Source: Bacteroidales bacterium (lineage in GTDB: Bacteria; Bacteroidota; Bacteroidia; Bacteroidales; UBA3824). Taken from it: a stretch of 64,000 bases of DNA. Below, piece after piece: positions 35,068 through 43,059 of the stretch; positions within the stretch are counted from its first letter, which is position 1, and every line of letters begins with the position of its first letter. Made by a program: the position numbers and the translations under genes. Where the stretch lies: positions 238,345 through 302,344 of the forward strand of contig JAEDDH010000002.1 of NCBI GenBank assembly GCA_016293845.1. The letters run 5' to 3'. A model generated the notes under the pieces. That model was not told where the DNA came from. It saw only the letters and a program-made list of their open reading frames with translations, and made no database searches.

Positions 35068-35760
35068 TTATTCTTTACGTGGATCAATATATTTAACTGC
35101 GTCTTTGAAACGGCCGTATGTGCCTTTTGCCTTTTCGATAGCCTCAGGACCTGTTGCACCGCCTTTGAGAGCGTCCATAAGTTTGCCGAGGTTTACAAAT
35201 TCGTAACCGATAACTTCGTTGTTGGCGTCGAGAGCCATCTTTGTGCAGTAGCCTTCGGTCATTTCAAGGTAGCGGCTGCCTTTTGCTCTTGTGCCGTACA
35301 TTGTTCCAACTTGGCTGCGGAGGTTTTTGCCGAGGTCTTCGAGCGATCCGCCAACGGGAAGTCCGCCTTCTGAGAAAGCCGACTGTGTGCGTCCGTAAAC
35401 GATCTGCAAGAAAAGTTCGCGCATAGCGGTGTTGATAGCGTCGCATACGAGGTCGGTGTTGAGGGCTTCCAAAAGGGTCTTGCCAGGAAGAATTTCAGAT
35501 GCCATAGCGGCTGAGTGGGTCATACCAGAGCAACCGAGGGTTTCAACGAGTGCTTCCTCGATAATGCCCTCTTTTACGTTGAGGGTGAGTTTGCAGCATC
35601 CCTGTTGGGGTGCGCACCAACCGATACCGTGTGTAAGGCCCGAAATGTCCTTAATCTCTTTTGCATGCACCCATTTGCCTTCCTCAGGTATGGGAGCATT
35701 GGCGTGGTTTGCGCCTTTTGCAACACAGCACATGTGCTGCACTTCGTTTGTGTAAATCAT
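35068..35760 (-). CDS. NifU-like iron-sulfur cluster assembly scaffold protein
   Basis: A 230-residue IscU/NifU N-terminal-type domain with three conserved Cys regions: GIGWCAPQQGCCKLTLNVK near residue 45, ALVETLGCSGMTHSAAMA near 72 and LVCDAINTAMRELFLQI near 105. The C-terminal ~100 residues (EGGLPVGGSLEDLGKNLRS, GYCTKMALDANNEVIGYEFV) are specific to the subgroup paired with GGGtGRT. It is the first gene of the two-gene operon and carries a promoter-like element upstream. It probably presents or receives an Fe-S cluster for its partner. Confidence 0.88.
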   Translation of the reverse strand: MIYTNEVQHMCCVAKGANHANAPIPEEGKWVHAKEIKDISGLTHGIGWCAPQQGCCKLTLNVKEGIIEEALVETLGCSGMTHSAAMASEILPGKTLLEALNTDLVCDAINTAMRELFLQIVYGRTQSAFSEGGLPVGGSLEDLGKNLRSQVGTMYGTRAKGSRYLEMTEGYCTKMALDANNEVIGYEFVNLGKLMDALKGGATGPEAIEKAKGTYGRFKDAVKYIDPRKE

Positions 35761-35816
35761 AAAACTATCTATTTGTTTGTTTGTTTGTTTTGTTATCGCT
35801 ATAATATAATTCGCTG

Positions 35817-35824
35817 CAAATTTA
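35817..35824 (-). promoter_or_regulatory. -7 element of the NifU-like/GGGtGRT operon
   Basis: TAAATTTG on the minus strand, followed by C, 57 bases upstream of the start. A run of TTTG tetramers (about 35772-35791) lies in the transcribed leader. Confidence 0.5.
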
Positions 35825-35885
35825 TAAAAATAATCAATCCACCGAATGTTTTTTCGGGATTTTTTTTGAATGACTACTAAGTGGC

Positions 35886-35917
35886 AAAAAAATAGACCGC
35901 CAATGGATGACGGTCTA
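35886..35917 (-). terminator. Terminator of the enolase pseudogene
   Basis: TAGACCG/CGGTCTA stem followed on the minus strand by seven T, just past the enolase stop. Its survival shows that the pseudogene once was a complete unit. Confidence 0.8.
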
Positions 35918-35955
35918 AAAAATTAAATAAAATTAAGTAATTAGTTTATACTGAT

Positions 35956-36545
35956 TTACAACTTAAATCCAGTGAGTTTTTCAAATTTGTACTGAGCCGA
36001 ATCGCCGAGTTCTTCCTCGATTCTGATAAGTTGGTTGTATTTTGCCATACGGTCGGTACGCGACATTGATCCGGTTTTGATTTGTCCCGAGTTGGTGGCA
36101 ACGGCGATGACGGCAATGGTAACGTCTTCGGTTTCGCCCGAACGGTGCGATGTAACTGTTGTATATCCGTGATGGTGAGCAAGTTCTATTGCCTCTAAGG
36201 TTTCGGTAAGCGAGCCAATCTGGTTTACTTTTATATTGCCACTTTGCTTGTGATACCTTTTCTAAGGAATTGAGTGTTAGTAATAAAGAGGTCGTCGCCT
36301 ACGAGTTGAACTTTATCGCCGAGTTCTGCTGTAAGTTTTGCCCAGCCTTCCCAATCGTTTTCGTCGAGACCGTCTTCGGAAAACGCCTTTGCCAAGATAA
36401 CGACCTTTGTTTTCTTTGTCGCGGAGTTCGAGTGCTTCGTTTTCGCCGGTAGATGCGCCCGAAGGTACTGCTGCACGACCCATTACGCCGTTTTCTAATG
36501 TTACATCAACCTCTACTGTGGGGTTGCCTCTTGAAATTATTTTGT
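35956..36545 (-). pseudogene. Enolase pseudogene with large internal deletion
   Basis: Three blocks in different frames rebuild parts of enolase. Block 1: ISRGNPTVEVDVTLENGVMG and RAAVPSGASTGENEALELRD to YLGKGV (the true N-terminus is missing). Block 2, after a ~220-residue deletion: FSEDGLDENDWEGWAKLTAE and DKVQLVGDDLFITNTQFLRK. Block 3, after a second small deletion: KVNQIGSLTETLEAIELAHH, TSHRSGETEDVTIAVIAVAT and the end RMAKYNQLIRIEEELGDSAQ. The catalytic centre residues of the deleted part are gone, so no activity is possible. A working enolase must lie elsewhere in the genome. Confidence 0.9.
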
Positions 36546-36568
36546 ATAAATATTTAATATATAGTGTA

Positions 36569-37666
36569 TTATGATTTCACTTTAAAAAATTCTTCAAACA
36601 AGGATACGGTTTTTTCTATTCCGTCGGTGATTTCGCTTAACAGAATGTACTCGTCGGCTGTGTGCGAGCGGTTGCTGTCGCCGGGACCCATTTTGAGGCT
36701 TGCGTAGGGCATAACGGCGCGGTCGGATGTGGTGGGCGAACCAAACAACTTGAATCCGCGTTTCGATGCCAACTGTATAAACGGGTGATTTTCATCTATA
36801 TGCGACGATTTCAACTTAAACGAGCGGGGCTTTACCTCGGTGTCTTTGTTGGGAATTTCGCGACGGATAATGTCTAAAACCTCTTGGTGAGTGTATTTTT
36901 CGGTGATGCGCACGTCTACCATAAACGAACATTCCGAAGGGATAACATTGTGCAAAGTGCCTGCGTTAACGCCTGTTACTGTGCATTTTACATCGCCAAG
37001 CCACGGCGACGACTTTTCAAATTTGTAGTTTTTAAACCACGCGATGTCGTCCATAGCCTTGTAGATGGCGTTGATGCCGGTGTTGCGTGCGGCGTGTCCC
37101 GTTTTGCCGTGAGCCAGACAGTCGAGAACTAATATACCTTTCTCTGCCACAGATATTTCCATACAGGTAGGTTCGCCCACAACGGCAAATTCAATAGGCG
37201 GAAGTTTGTCTAATATACTTTGCACACCGTTGTCGCCTGAGTTTTCTTCTTCGGCAGTAATGGCAACTATCAGATTATAAGGTAATTGCTCATTGTTGTA
37301 AAAATATAAAAACGTGGTAATGAGGTTGATAGCCGGACCGCCTGCATCGTTTGAGCCAAGACCATAGAGAACACCGTTTTCCACATCGGGCGAAAATGGG
37401 TCGCGAGTGTAAGTTTTGGCAGGTAACACCGTGTCGTGGTGCGAGTTAAAGAGGATAGTGGGCTTTTTTTCGTCGAAATTTTTGCTCACAGCCCATACAT
37501 TATTAAGGTGTCGGTAAACGTCCGCCACGCCGTGATTCTTTAAGTAATTGAATATCAGTTCGGCAGTCTTATCTTCACTGCGCGATACCGACGGCGTGCG
37601 TATTAGATTTTTTAAAAGTTCGATACCCTCGTCGGTCAGGGATTTTAACAGATTTGATTGTTGCAT
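36569..37666 (-). CDS. M20-family deacetylase/peptidase (ArgE/DapE-like)
   Basis: Zinc-dependent amidohydrolase, 365 residues from the ATG at 37666; the long upstream extension of the frame covers repeats and promoter and is not coding. Metal-site motifs: LFNSHHDTVLP near residue 70 (His, Asp), YGLGSNDAGGPAINLI near 104, AITAEEENSGDNGVQ near 137 (catalytic Glu pair), GEPTCMEISVAEKG near 166, and TSDRAVMPYASLKMGPGDSNRSHTADE near the end (two pieces around the final His). In Bacteroidetes this subgroup is commonly the N-acetyl- or N-succinyl-ornithine deacetylase of arginine synthesis; no arg genes are adjacent, so the substrate is uncertain. Confidence 0.88.
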   Translation of the reverse strand: MQQSNLLKSLTDEGIELLKNLIRTPSVSRSEDKTAELIFNYLKNHGVADVYRHLNNVWAVSKNFDEKKPTILFNSHHDTVLPAKTYTRDPFSPDVENGVLYGLGSNDAGGPAINLITTFLYFYNNEQLPYNLIVAITAEEENSGDNGVQSILDKLPPIEFAVVGEPTCMEISVAEKGILVLDCLAHGKTGHAARNTGINAIYKAMDDIAWFKNYKFEKSSPWLGDVKCTVTGVNAGTLHNVIPSECSFMVDVRITEKYTHQEVLDIIRREIPNKDTEVKPRSFKLKSSHIDENHPFIQLASKRGFKLFGSPTTSDRAVMPYASLKMGPGDSNRSHTADEYILLSEITDGIEKTVSLFEEFFKVKS

Positions 37667-37688
37667 AAAGTTTAATTTTTTATCAATG

Positions 37689-37720
37689 CAAAAATACGAA
37701 TAACCCACGGCATTGGCAAA
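37689..37720 (-). promoter_or_regulatory. Promoter of the M20 gene
   Basis: On the minus strand TTTG (37720-37717), 20 bases, TATTTTTG (37696-37689), 22 bases before the start codon. A second overlapping TATATTTG sits at 37724-37717. Confidence 0.65.
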
Positions 37721-37795
37721 TATAATTTGTAGGGATATTTTGCCTCCGCCACAGTGCCGCCGATACCTATTTTTGGGGATAGGAGAGAAGAGATG

Positions 37796-37878
37796 ATGTA
37801 AAATAGTGCGTTTTGCGGAGCGAAAATATGTAAAATAGTGCGTTTTTGAGAGAGAAAAAATGTAAAATAGTGCGTTTT
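37796..37878. repeat. Three identical 19-bp repeats at exact 32-bp spacing
   Basis: ATGTAAAATAGTGCGTTTT occurs at 37796-37814, 37828-37846 and 37860-37878, with 13-base A/G-rich spacers. The array lies just upstream (minus strand) of the M20 promoter and just past the DUF3037 stop. A period of 32 bases is three helical turns, so all units face the same side of DNA, as in an operator or iteron array. Confidence 0.85.
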
Positions 37879-37886
37879 GATTAGTC

Positions 37887-38255
37887 TCAATCTTTACTAT
37901 TGTTATGATTTTTAAATACATACGTCTCAAACAGCCATTTGTAGTTTTTTGGCGTAGGTTCAAGGTCGATGGTGGTGAGCGGCGAAAACTGAATCAGATT
38001 GTTGGAATACCGCGAAAGGTAATTGATACGTTCGGGGGATTCTTGGATACTTGTCTTGCCCATATTTTTGAGAATGCGATGCAAAAAACTATATTCCGAA
38101 CTATCCATAATGAGTTTCAAAGCATCCATTTTTTTCTGAGAATACTTGAAGGTCACCTCATTATTATTTACATACAATAATCCCACACTCAACCGCTCTG
38201 TGGTGGCGATGTTTAACAGACCGTAAACTATGCTGTATTGAAATTGTGGTTTCAT
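37887..38255 (-). CDS. DUF3037-like protein
   Basis: A 122-residue protein from the ATG at 38255 (MKPQFQYSIVYGLLNIATTE). The start QYSIVYGLLNIATTERLSVG and VGLLYVNNNEVTFKYS pattern is that of DUF3037, which is nearly always encoded next to a HipA-like kinase. Here the HipA-like gene ends 4 bases upstream of this start, so they are one operon. The rest (ALKLIMDSSEYSFLHRIL) is helical. Probably the small partner of the kinase; activity unknown. Confidence 0.75.
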   Translation of the reverse strand: MKPQFQYSIVYGLLNIATTERLSVGLLYVNNNEVTFKYSQKKMDALKLIMDSSEYSFLHRILKNMGKTSIQESPERINYLSRYSNNLIQFSPLTTIDLEPTPKNYKWLFETYVFKNHNNSKD

Positions 38256-38259
38256 AATG

Positions 38260-39060
38260 TTACAAATTATGTTGTAATGTTTCTTTAAAATTGTCAAAGC
38301 AACTGTTAATCCATTGCTTATCAAATAGTTCGTTAATTTTATTGCGTAATGTTTCTTTCGATACGTTCCATATTTGCGGAATCATCATAGTGTCGATATT
38401 AGTTAAGACATCACGACAATTTTTGATGCAAATATCGTAAGTTTTTTTTGCATTATCAATAATCGACATATTTTTTGAGTCATTTTTTAATCGACTGAAA
38501 ATGTCGGCGTAAATAATTGAATCGTACGGTGATAATTGGTAAAGACTTGTATCAAACGAATTGGTGTTGAAAATGCCACCGTAATCTATCGAAATCAATT
38601 TTTCGTCACGGTCAACATACAACATATTGGCATTGTTGCACGTTCGGTCTTCGTTTGCCACCCAAAAATCAAACAATGCGATTTGTATTAACTGATTAAA
38701 TAGAGTATCTGATTTTTTTATATCATTGTTGATGCAGTTGGTAACATCTACGGCATTGTCGATTTTTAGATATCCGATTGCTTCTGCATTGTGGTTGCAT
38801 TGGATGGCACAGCGTTTTGTATGTTCGGGCCGAATCTTAACAAACGCAATTTCGGGAGTATTCAGCCCCCAATGTTGAGCCAAACACGAGCCTAATAGTT
38901 CGCTTGCCAACTTGTAAGCAGAAACAGAATCTGCCCTCATATACTTGCAGATATATTGCCTTTGGTCGTTGCAAGTAACCAAAACAGGCAAATCGCCTGT
39001 TGGAAATACGCTGTCAATTTCTTGTATGGTAGATAGTATGGAAATCATTATGTTGTTCAT
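38260..39060 (-). CDS. HipA-like kinase-fold protein
   Basis: About 266 residues with a HipA-type kinase core: LVTCNDQRQYICKYM near 27 (nucleotide-binding Lys), the catalytic loop FDFWVANEDRTCNNANML near 140 (DRxxxNxN) and ISIDYGGIFN near 163 (metal-binding D-Y-G). It is shorter than true HipA and lacks the HipA N-terminal subdomain. It is followed after 4 bases by a DUF3037 gene, the usual pairing for this HipA_2 group. HipA proteins phosphorylate tRNA synthetases or other proteins and act as toxins; whether this one does is unknown. The start could also be the Met at 39048, because a promoter element lies only a few bases upstream. Confidence 0.82.
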   Translation of the reverse strand: MNNIMISILSTIQEIDSVFPTGDLPVLVTCNDQRQYICKYMRADSVSAYKLASELLGSCLAQHWGLNTPEIAFVKIRPEHTKRCAIQCNHNAEAIGYLKIDNAVDVTNCINNDIKKSDTLFNQLIQIALFDFWVANEDRTCNNANMLYVDRDEKLISIDYGGIFNTNSFDTSLYQLSPYDSIIYADIFSRLKNDSKNMSIIDNAKKTYDICIKNCRDVLTNIDTMMIPQIWNVSKETLRNKINELFDKQWINSCFDNFKETLQHNL

Positions 39061-39066
39061 TTGAGG

Positions 39067-39074
39067 CAAATATA
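39067..39074 (-). promoter_or_regulatory. -7 element before the HipA-like gene
   Basis: TATATTTG on the minus strand. Transcription would begin at or just before the annotated start, which favours the downstream Met (39048) or a nearly leaderless message. Confidence 0.5.
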
Positions 39075-39147
39075 CGAATATTTTTTGAATGGCGATGCGA
39101 AAACGAACAATGGAAGTCGCAATTTGCGATATCCATTTTTAGGTGGC

Positions 39148-40548
39148 TTAATGATTGTTATTGAGGTCGCAATCTATCTGCTTATTTATTTCATTTTTTA
39201 AATCTGAGATTTCATTGCTTATTTGCTGCATTTGGATGTTGAGTTTATCTAACCGCTCAAACAAAACCTCTTTTGAAACTTTCTGAGGTTTAGAGTTTTT
39301 GGCGTTTTTTTCTGCGTTTTTGCTTTCGGTGTCTTGAACGCTGCTAACAATCAGGCCTTGAACCACCGACCACATTATATATGAGACAAAAATGATGAAC
39401 GAGTAGTAATAAATATTTACTACTATTTCATTGGCTTTCCCGCTGCCAACGGTATCTTCCATCAATACACCCCAACTTTCAAATGTCATTATTCTAAAAA
39501 GCGACCTTATTGAAACGCTAAAATCTTTAAAATACATTCCAGCATCTTTGAACAGCATATGTCCGACTGCTGCATAAATAATAAACAATACAGCAAAGTA
39601 AAAAAATGCCGGCAGAATCTTTAAAAACGAATTTACAATAGTTCGCGTTATTTCTCTTAGTTTTGGTATTGTGCTGAAAATCCTTAACTGTGCAAACGGC
39701 CTTATTATCAATGCAAAACGCGAATATGCAGACCCCCTTTCTGTCAAAAATACAGATTCTTTGATGATGTCGCGGATGGTTTCTGAGTTGAATAAGATGC
39801 TGCAAAGGTTGACTAAAATATCAAAAACTGAAAGTAATGCCACGAGCGTTAAAACAATGTCGGCTAAATTTGATTTCGACAGGAGAAATCTTCTTCCTTG
39901 CTGTTTTATTCTCAATTTGATATCCCAAGCATAAAAGAGCGATGAGTAAGCCGAAAAGGAAGTTGCTATAAACCAAACACCAACAAGACTTTGTGTATTC
40001 CTTATATGTTCAAAAGTCATTAAAATGAAGAACACTAAGTTTATATAGACCAAATACCGAAGAAACCTATTCCTATCGTCGGCTTGATTATTGTCGGGGT
40101 CATCGGGATTGTCTTTGTGAAAATAATTTATAAATTCTTTGATATTAATGATTTGTCGGTTTTTGTATTTTGGCGTAAACATCATAATCAATGATACGAT
40201 TCGTAAGCCATATAGTTCTATTCTGCCGCAAAAGAAACCAGCAACCACAACCATAAATATCGCGATGTCGGCGTAACTGATGAGGTCAAGGCTTTTAAAA
40301 AAATGTCGAAGTATCAGAAAGAAACCACCATTATGATTTTTGCCTTCCTCGTGTTTTTTCCACCTAAGAAAGAATCTAATTACGCCTTCCAAGAAAAACA
40401 GAGAAACCGAAAAATCTATAAGCAGATATAATCCAACCCTTATATCTCGTCCGATGTCATCTGTGCCAGGAAAGACATCGAATAGAAACATTATCATAAA
40501 GCATAATAGGATGGTGAGGCTTGTAGTTATTTTTATTTTTTTATCCAT
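39148..40548 (-). CDS. Voltage-gated-like ion transport protein, 466 aa
   Basis: An N-terminal pair of helices (SLTILLCFMIMFLFDVF, LYLLIDFSVSLFFLEGVIRF) and a further helix near residue 85 are followed by a cytosolic linker rich in Asp/Asn (NPDDPDNNQADD) and a second membrane block: helices near 170, 225, a charged S4-like segment (SRFALIIRPFAQLRIFSTIPKLREITR near 285, quoted in part), S5 (ILPAFFYFAVLFIIYAAVGH) and S6. The pore loop reads LFRIMTFESWGVLM, matching the sodium-channel TxESW filter. A Lys-rich coiled-coil tail ends the protein. Likely a cation channel; the extra N-terminal membrane part is unusual for bacterial one-domain channels. Confidence 0.8.
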   Translation of the reverse strand: MDKKIKITTSLTILLCFMIMFLFDVFPGTDDIGRDIRVGLYLLIDFSVSLFFLEGVIRFFLRWKKHEEGKNHNGGFFLILRHFFKSLDLISYADIAIFMVVVAGFFCGRIELYGLRIVSLIMMFTPKYKNRQIINIKEFINYFHKDNPDDPDNNQADDRNRFLRYLVYINLVFFILMTFEHIRNTQSLVGVWFIATSFSAYSSLFYAWDIKLRIKQQGRRFLLSKSNLADIVLTLVALLSVFDILVNLCSILFNSETIRDIIKESVFLTERGSAYSRFALIIRPFAQLRIFSTIPKLREITRTIVNSFLKILPAFFYFAVLFIIYAAVGHMLFKDAGMYFKDFSVSIRSLFRIMTFESWGVLMEDTVGSGKANEIVVNIYYYSFIIFVSYIMWSVVQGLIVSSVQDTESKNAEKNAKNSKPQKVSKEVLFERLDKLNIQMQQISNEISDLKNEINKQIDCDLNNNH

Positions 40549-40849
40549 TTAAATAAGATAGTTCGATTGCTATTTAGCAAATATTCTGCCAAAATAGGTA
40601 AAACCGTGCGTTGGAAAAACTACACGGTTTAATAAGTGTTTCGATTGATATTTTGTGTTTATACCAATGATGATGTTTATTTAGACGCGGTTGAATTGAT
40701 TTTTAATTTAGCCTTCAATCAATCAAGTAATGCCATTTCTACACTCATAGAAAGATTGGAAATATTTTTATTTTGTCTTATTTATTAAACATATATTTAT
40801 TTTTCAAACTCAATTTTTACGTATTTATATTTCAAAGATAAAATACCTC
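40549..40849. other. Gene-poor gap
   Basis: A hairpin AAACCGTG/CACGGTTT lies at 40601-40630 without a T-run. On the plus strand a ~45-codon open frame (…DDVYLDAVELIFNLAF…) ends near 40790 but has no good start, so I do not call a gene. Confidence 0.5.
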
Positions 40850-41278
40850 TCAACTTATCTTCCAGTTCTTTTTGCGCCATTGGGAAATGATCTTTGGCCT
40901 TGTTGATGAAATACGTGTTTGCTGAATCTGACAATTTAAAAAAACACTGTCGCCTTTTTTCTGAGCCCATCCTTCTTTGGTATCTGCAAAGTCAATTCCA
41001 ATGTTGACATTGCACGAATATGATGCGATAATTTCATCGTCGGTAAAAATCCCTTCTTTGACTTTTTCAAACCTTACATCTTCTTGATAGTTGCAAGTAC
41101 CAATTTGCTGTAATTCTTCGAGTTCGCTGACTTGAAGATTTTCTAATCGATAAGCGTCTTTTGTCAAATTGTTCAAAGTGTTGACGAGGTTTTCGGTCGT
41201 GTCTTTTATTGTCATTGCAATCATAAATACGATGACAAGGACAGCAAGAATGAGAATTAGTGTGATGTTTTTTTTCAT
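40850..41278 (-). CDS. Membrane-anchored hypothetical protein, 142 aa
   Basis: An N-terminal anchor (NITLILILAVLVIVFMIAM) is followed by a soluble domain of ~115 residues with YRLENLQVSELEELQQIGT, a CNYQEDVRF segment and an end ISQWRKKNWKI. Two Cys are present in the mature part. It starts 3 bases after the upstream gene's stop, so the two are co-transcribed. No family recognised. Confidence 0.65.
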   Translation of the reverse strand: MKKNITLILILAVLVIVFMIAMTIKDTTENLVNTLNNLTKDAYRLENLQVSELEELQQIGTCNYQEDVRFEKVKEGIFTDDEIIASYSCNVNIGIDFADTKEGWAQKKGDSVFLNCQIQQTRISSTRPKIISQWRKKNWKIS

Positions 41279-41280
41279 TT

Positions 41281-41640
41281 TTAATCGATAATTATGTTTG
41301 TACTTTTATAGATGATTACTTTGAATCCCATCGATTCAAAGTAATCGGTCAATGTTGTTTCTGCGTCTTGAAGTGCCTTTGAACGATAGTTATAGTTCTT
41401 GGACGCTAAGTCTGTTAAATACTTCTCTGCGGCGTTTTTCATTTTGTTTTTTTCTTCGGGTGTGAATGATTTTCTTGTCCACGATACTTTCTCTATCACG
41501 TGTGTCCAATCAATTTCACAACTTTCTTCTTGCAAATGGATTGGCGGCAGAGTGAACCTCACAACGCCTTCTTCGTCACACACTATTTCTCCTATTTCAT
41601 CGAAGTAGACTATATATTTAAAATTGGCTATAACGGGCAA
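41281..41640 (-). CDS. Hypothetical protein with uncertain start (possibly frameshifted)
   Basis: The frame as drawn starts at a TTG (MPVIANFKYIVYFDEIGEIV). Just upstream, in another frame, lies a hydrophobic stretch VDIILVVVILLVVVFCP that would make a fitting membrane anchor, so one base change may have split an anchored protein. The body (VVRFTLPPIHLQEESCEID, FTPEEKNKMKNAAEKYLTDL, ESMGFKVIIYKSTNIIID) resembles small DUF4230-type envelope proteins by eye only. Stop is 3 bases before the next gene. Confidence 0.5.
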   Translation of the reverse strand: MPVIANFKYIVYFDEIGEIVCDEEGVVRFTLPPIHLQEESCEIDWTHVIEKVSWTRKSFTPEEKNKMKNAAEKYLTDLASKNYNYRSKALQDAETTLTDYFESMGFKVIIYKSTNIIID

Positions 41641-41681
41641 AATACAACGACCAACAATATAACTACAACGAGGATGATATC

Positions 41682-41930
41682 AACCTTTTACTTGATTTGA
41701 AATGTTTGTCTATATCCTTTTTTGACATATTGAACTTTTCACCAAGTTGGTGGATAGCCTATTCCCATTCGGATATTTTGCCATCCTTTTTCACCAAAAT
41801 GGCAAATTGTCTACAAAATTCGTGTCCGTCAGCGGTGCCATCGATGCGTTCATGAAAGTCTGAGTCTCTGAAATCTTGTTGACTTTCAAATAAATTGAAG
41901 AATTGTTGACGCAAGATTTTTTGACAAAAA
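41682..41930 (-). pseudogene. Decayed hypothetical gene with in-frame stop
   Basis: Minus-strand frame RQQFFNLFESQQDFRDSDFH, then FCRQFAILVKKDGKISEWE, a TAG, and AIHQLGEKFNMSKKDIDKHF with KSSKRLISSSL before the final stop. The KDGKISEWE..IxxLGxxFN pattern is a coherent protein, but no start is seen and one stop interrupts it. Family not recognised. Confidence 0.45.
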
Positions 41931-41940
41931 TGATTACGGT

Positions 41941-42747
41941 CTATTCGTTGTCTTTAATAAATTTGATATTTTTCTGTTGGATGGTTGTGAGAGAGTGTTC
42001 TACGATGGAAGCGTCGTCGTATAATGGTTTGTACCACGAGTATTGCGAAAAGAATGATTGAAGGTCTTTCGATTTGAATCGATAGAAAAATCTTGCGTAG
42101 AAATAGTTGCGGAGTATCCGCCTTTCTTTTTTGGAGAGGTTGGCGATGTCGCTGTATGTGAGAGCGCGTTCAGATGCCACCCTCCAAAGCCGCTCGTAAT
42201 TATCCTCGCAAACGTATTGCTCGTCAGCCTCTTCGGTATCGTCGAATTGTTCTGTCGGTTCGGTGTACGTGGTTTGTTTTTGGGATACTCTGTGAAACGT
42301 GATGGTTTCGCCATCTTCGTATAACTTTAAGATTCTGTCGTTGAGTTCTAATATAAGGCTACCCTCTCCATTGTCGCTTCCTGAAAATGCGCTTCTGACG
42401 AGGCTTTCTACGTCAACGTCAATTGCAAAAATGTTTTTATCGGTTTTCAATGTGCTCATATCAGGGTAGAAGTTCAGAGTACCGAATGAGATATTCCAAT
42501 CGCCTTCTACTTGTGCCGCCATTTCTACAACTGATGCTTGCATGCCTATAAGCATTACGAATGTGCCGCCAGAAGATTCTTGTCGGTTGAAGGTTATGCG
42601 GGCGGTGACGGTGGTAGTTACGCCGTCGTCGTATATTGATTCGGTTCTTTCCCAAGTGCCCTCGATTTGTTTTGATTGCGTACTACTGCATGCAACTAAT
42701 TGAAGCATACATATTAAGGCGATGATTGTTTTGATTGTTTTTTGCAT
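41941..42747 (-). CDS. Lipocalin-like lipoprotein, 268 aa
   Basis: Lipoprotein signal MQKTIKTIIALICMLQLVAC with Cys20. The first mature half is beta-rich (KQIEGTWERTESIYDDG, TVTARITFNRQESSGGTFVM), in the style of lipocalin-like DUFs that begin GTWE; the C-terminal part is helical and charged (LTYSDIANLSKKERRILRNY, FFSQYSWYKPLYDD). A good promoter lies 44 bases upstream on the minus strand. Probably an outer-membrane lipoprotein; function unknown. Confidence 0.75.
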   Translation of the reverse strand: MQKTIKTIIALICMLQLVACSSTQSKQIEGTWERTESIYDDGVTTTVTARITFNRQESSGGTFVMLIGMQASVVEMAAQVEGDWNISFGTLNFYPDMSTLKTDKNIFAIDVDVESLVRSAFSGSDNGEGSLILELNDRILKLYEDGETITFHRVSQKQTTYTEPTEQFDDTEEADEQYVCEDNYERLWRVASERALTYSDIANLSKKERRILRNYFYARFFYRFKSKDLQSFFSQYSWYKPLYDDASIVEHSLTTIQQKNIKFIKDNE

Positions 42748-43059
42748 GTCTTTGTGTTTTTTAGTGGTTAATACATAAGTTTATCAACAGCAAAGATAGG
42801 GCTCTGAGATAATCAAAACAAATAAAATTGTATAATTTTTAAGTGTAAATATAATGGCGAAATATAATAAGGGCTTGGGGTCAAAAAAAACGCCTAAATT
42901 TGCAAAAATACTGCGCAGGAGTATGCGTGAGTGTATTGTTAAAAAATGTTAAAGAGTTAACGAATCACCACCTTTTTACTTACGGTGAAATAATTTTTCT
43001 AAGTTATTGATTTTCTGCAAAATTAAAAAACTTTCTGCACAAATCCAAACATCGCGCCG
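42748..43059. other. Intergenic region with minus-strand promoter
   Basis: No gene seen. It holds the lipoprotein promoter (42791-42822, minus) and a plus-strand TAAATTTG at 42895-42902 that faces no gene and could drive a short unannotated RNA toward the tcdA 3' end. Confidence 0.4.
42791..42822 (-). promoter_or_regulatory. Promoter of the lipocalin-like lipoprotein gene
   Basis: On the minus strand TTTG (42822-42819), 20 bases, TATCTTTG (42798-42791). Confidence 0.65.

Noticed and set aside
35772..35791. TTTG tetramer run as a phase-variable tract
   Set aside because: It lies in the 5' leader of the NifU-like gene, is short, and contains no coding start; could affect expression but no evidence of switching.
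37796..37878. Possible mini CRISPR array
   Set aside because: Only three 19-bp units with 13-bp A/G-rich spacers, too short for CRISPR spacers, and no cas genes anywhere in the window.
37667..37963. N-terminal extension of the M20 protein with repeated THYFTYF/TILHHL motifs
   Set aside because: The extension is a translation of the 32-bp-spaced repeats and the promoter; the family start is the Met at 37666.
40640..40790. Plus-strand open frame in the gap after the second channel
   Set aside because: No usable start codon or ribosome site, and no recognised family.
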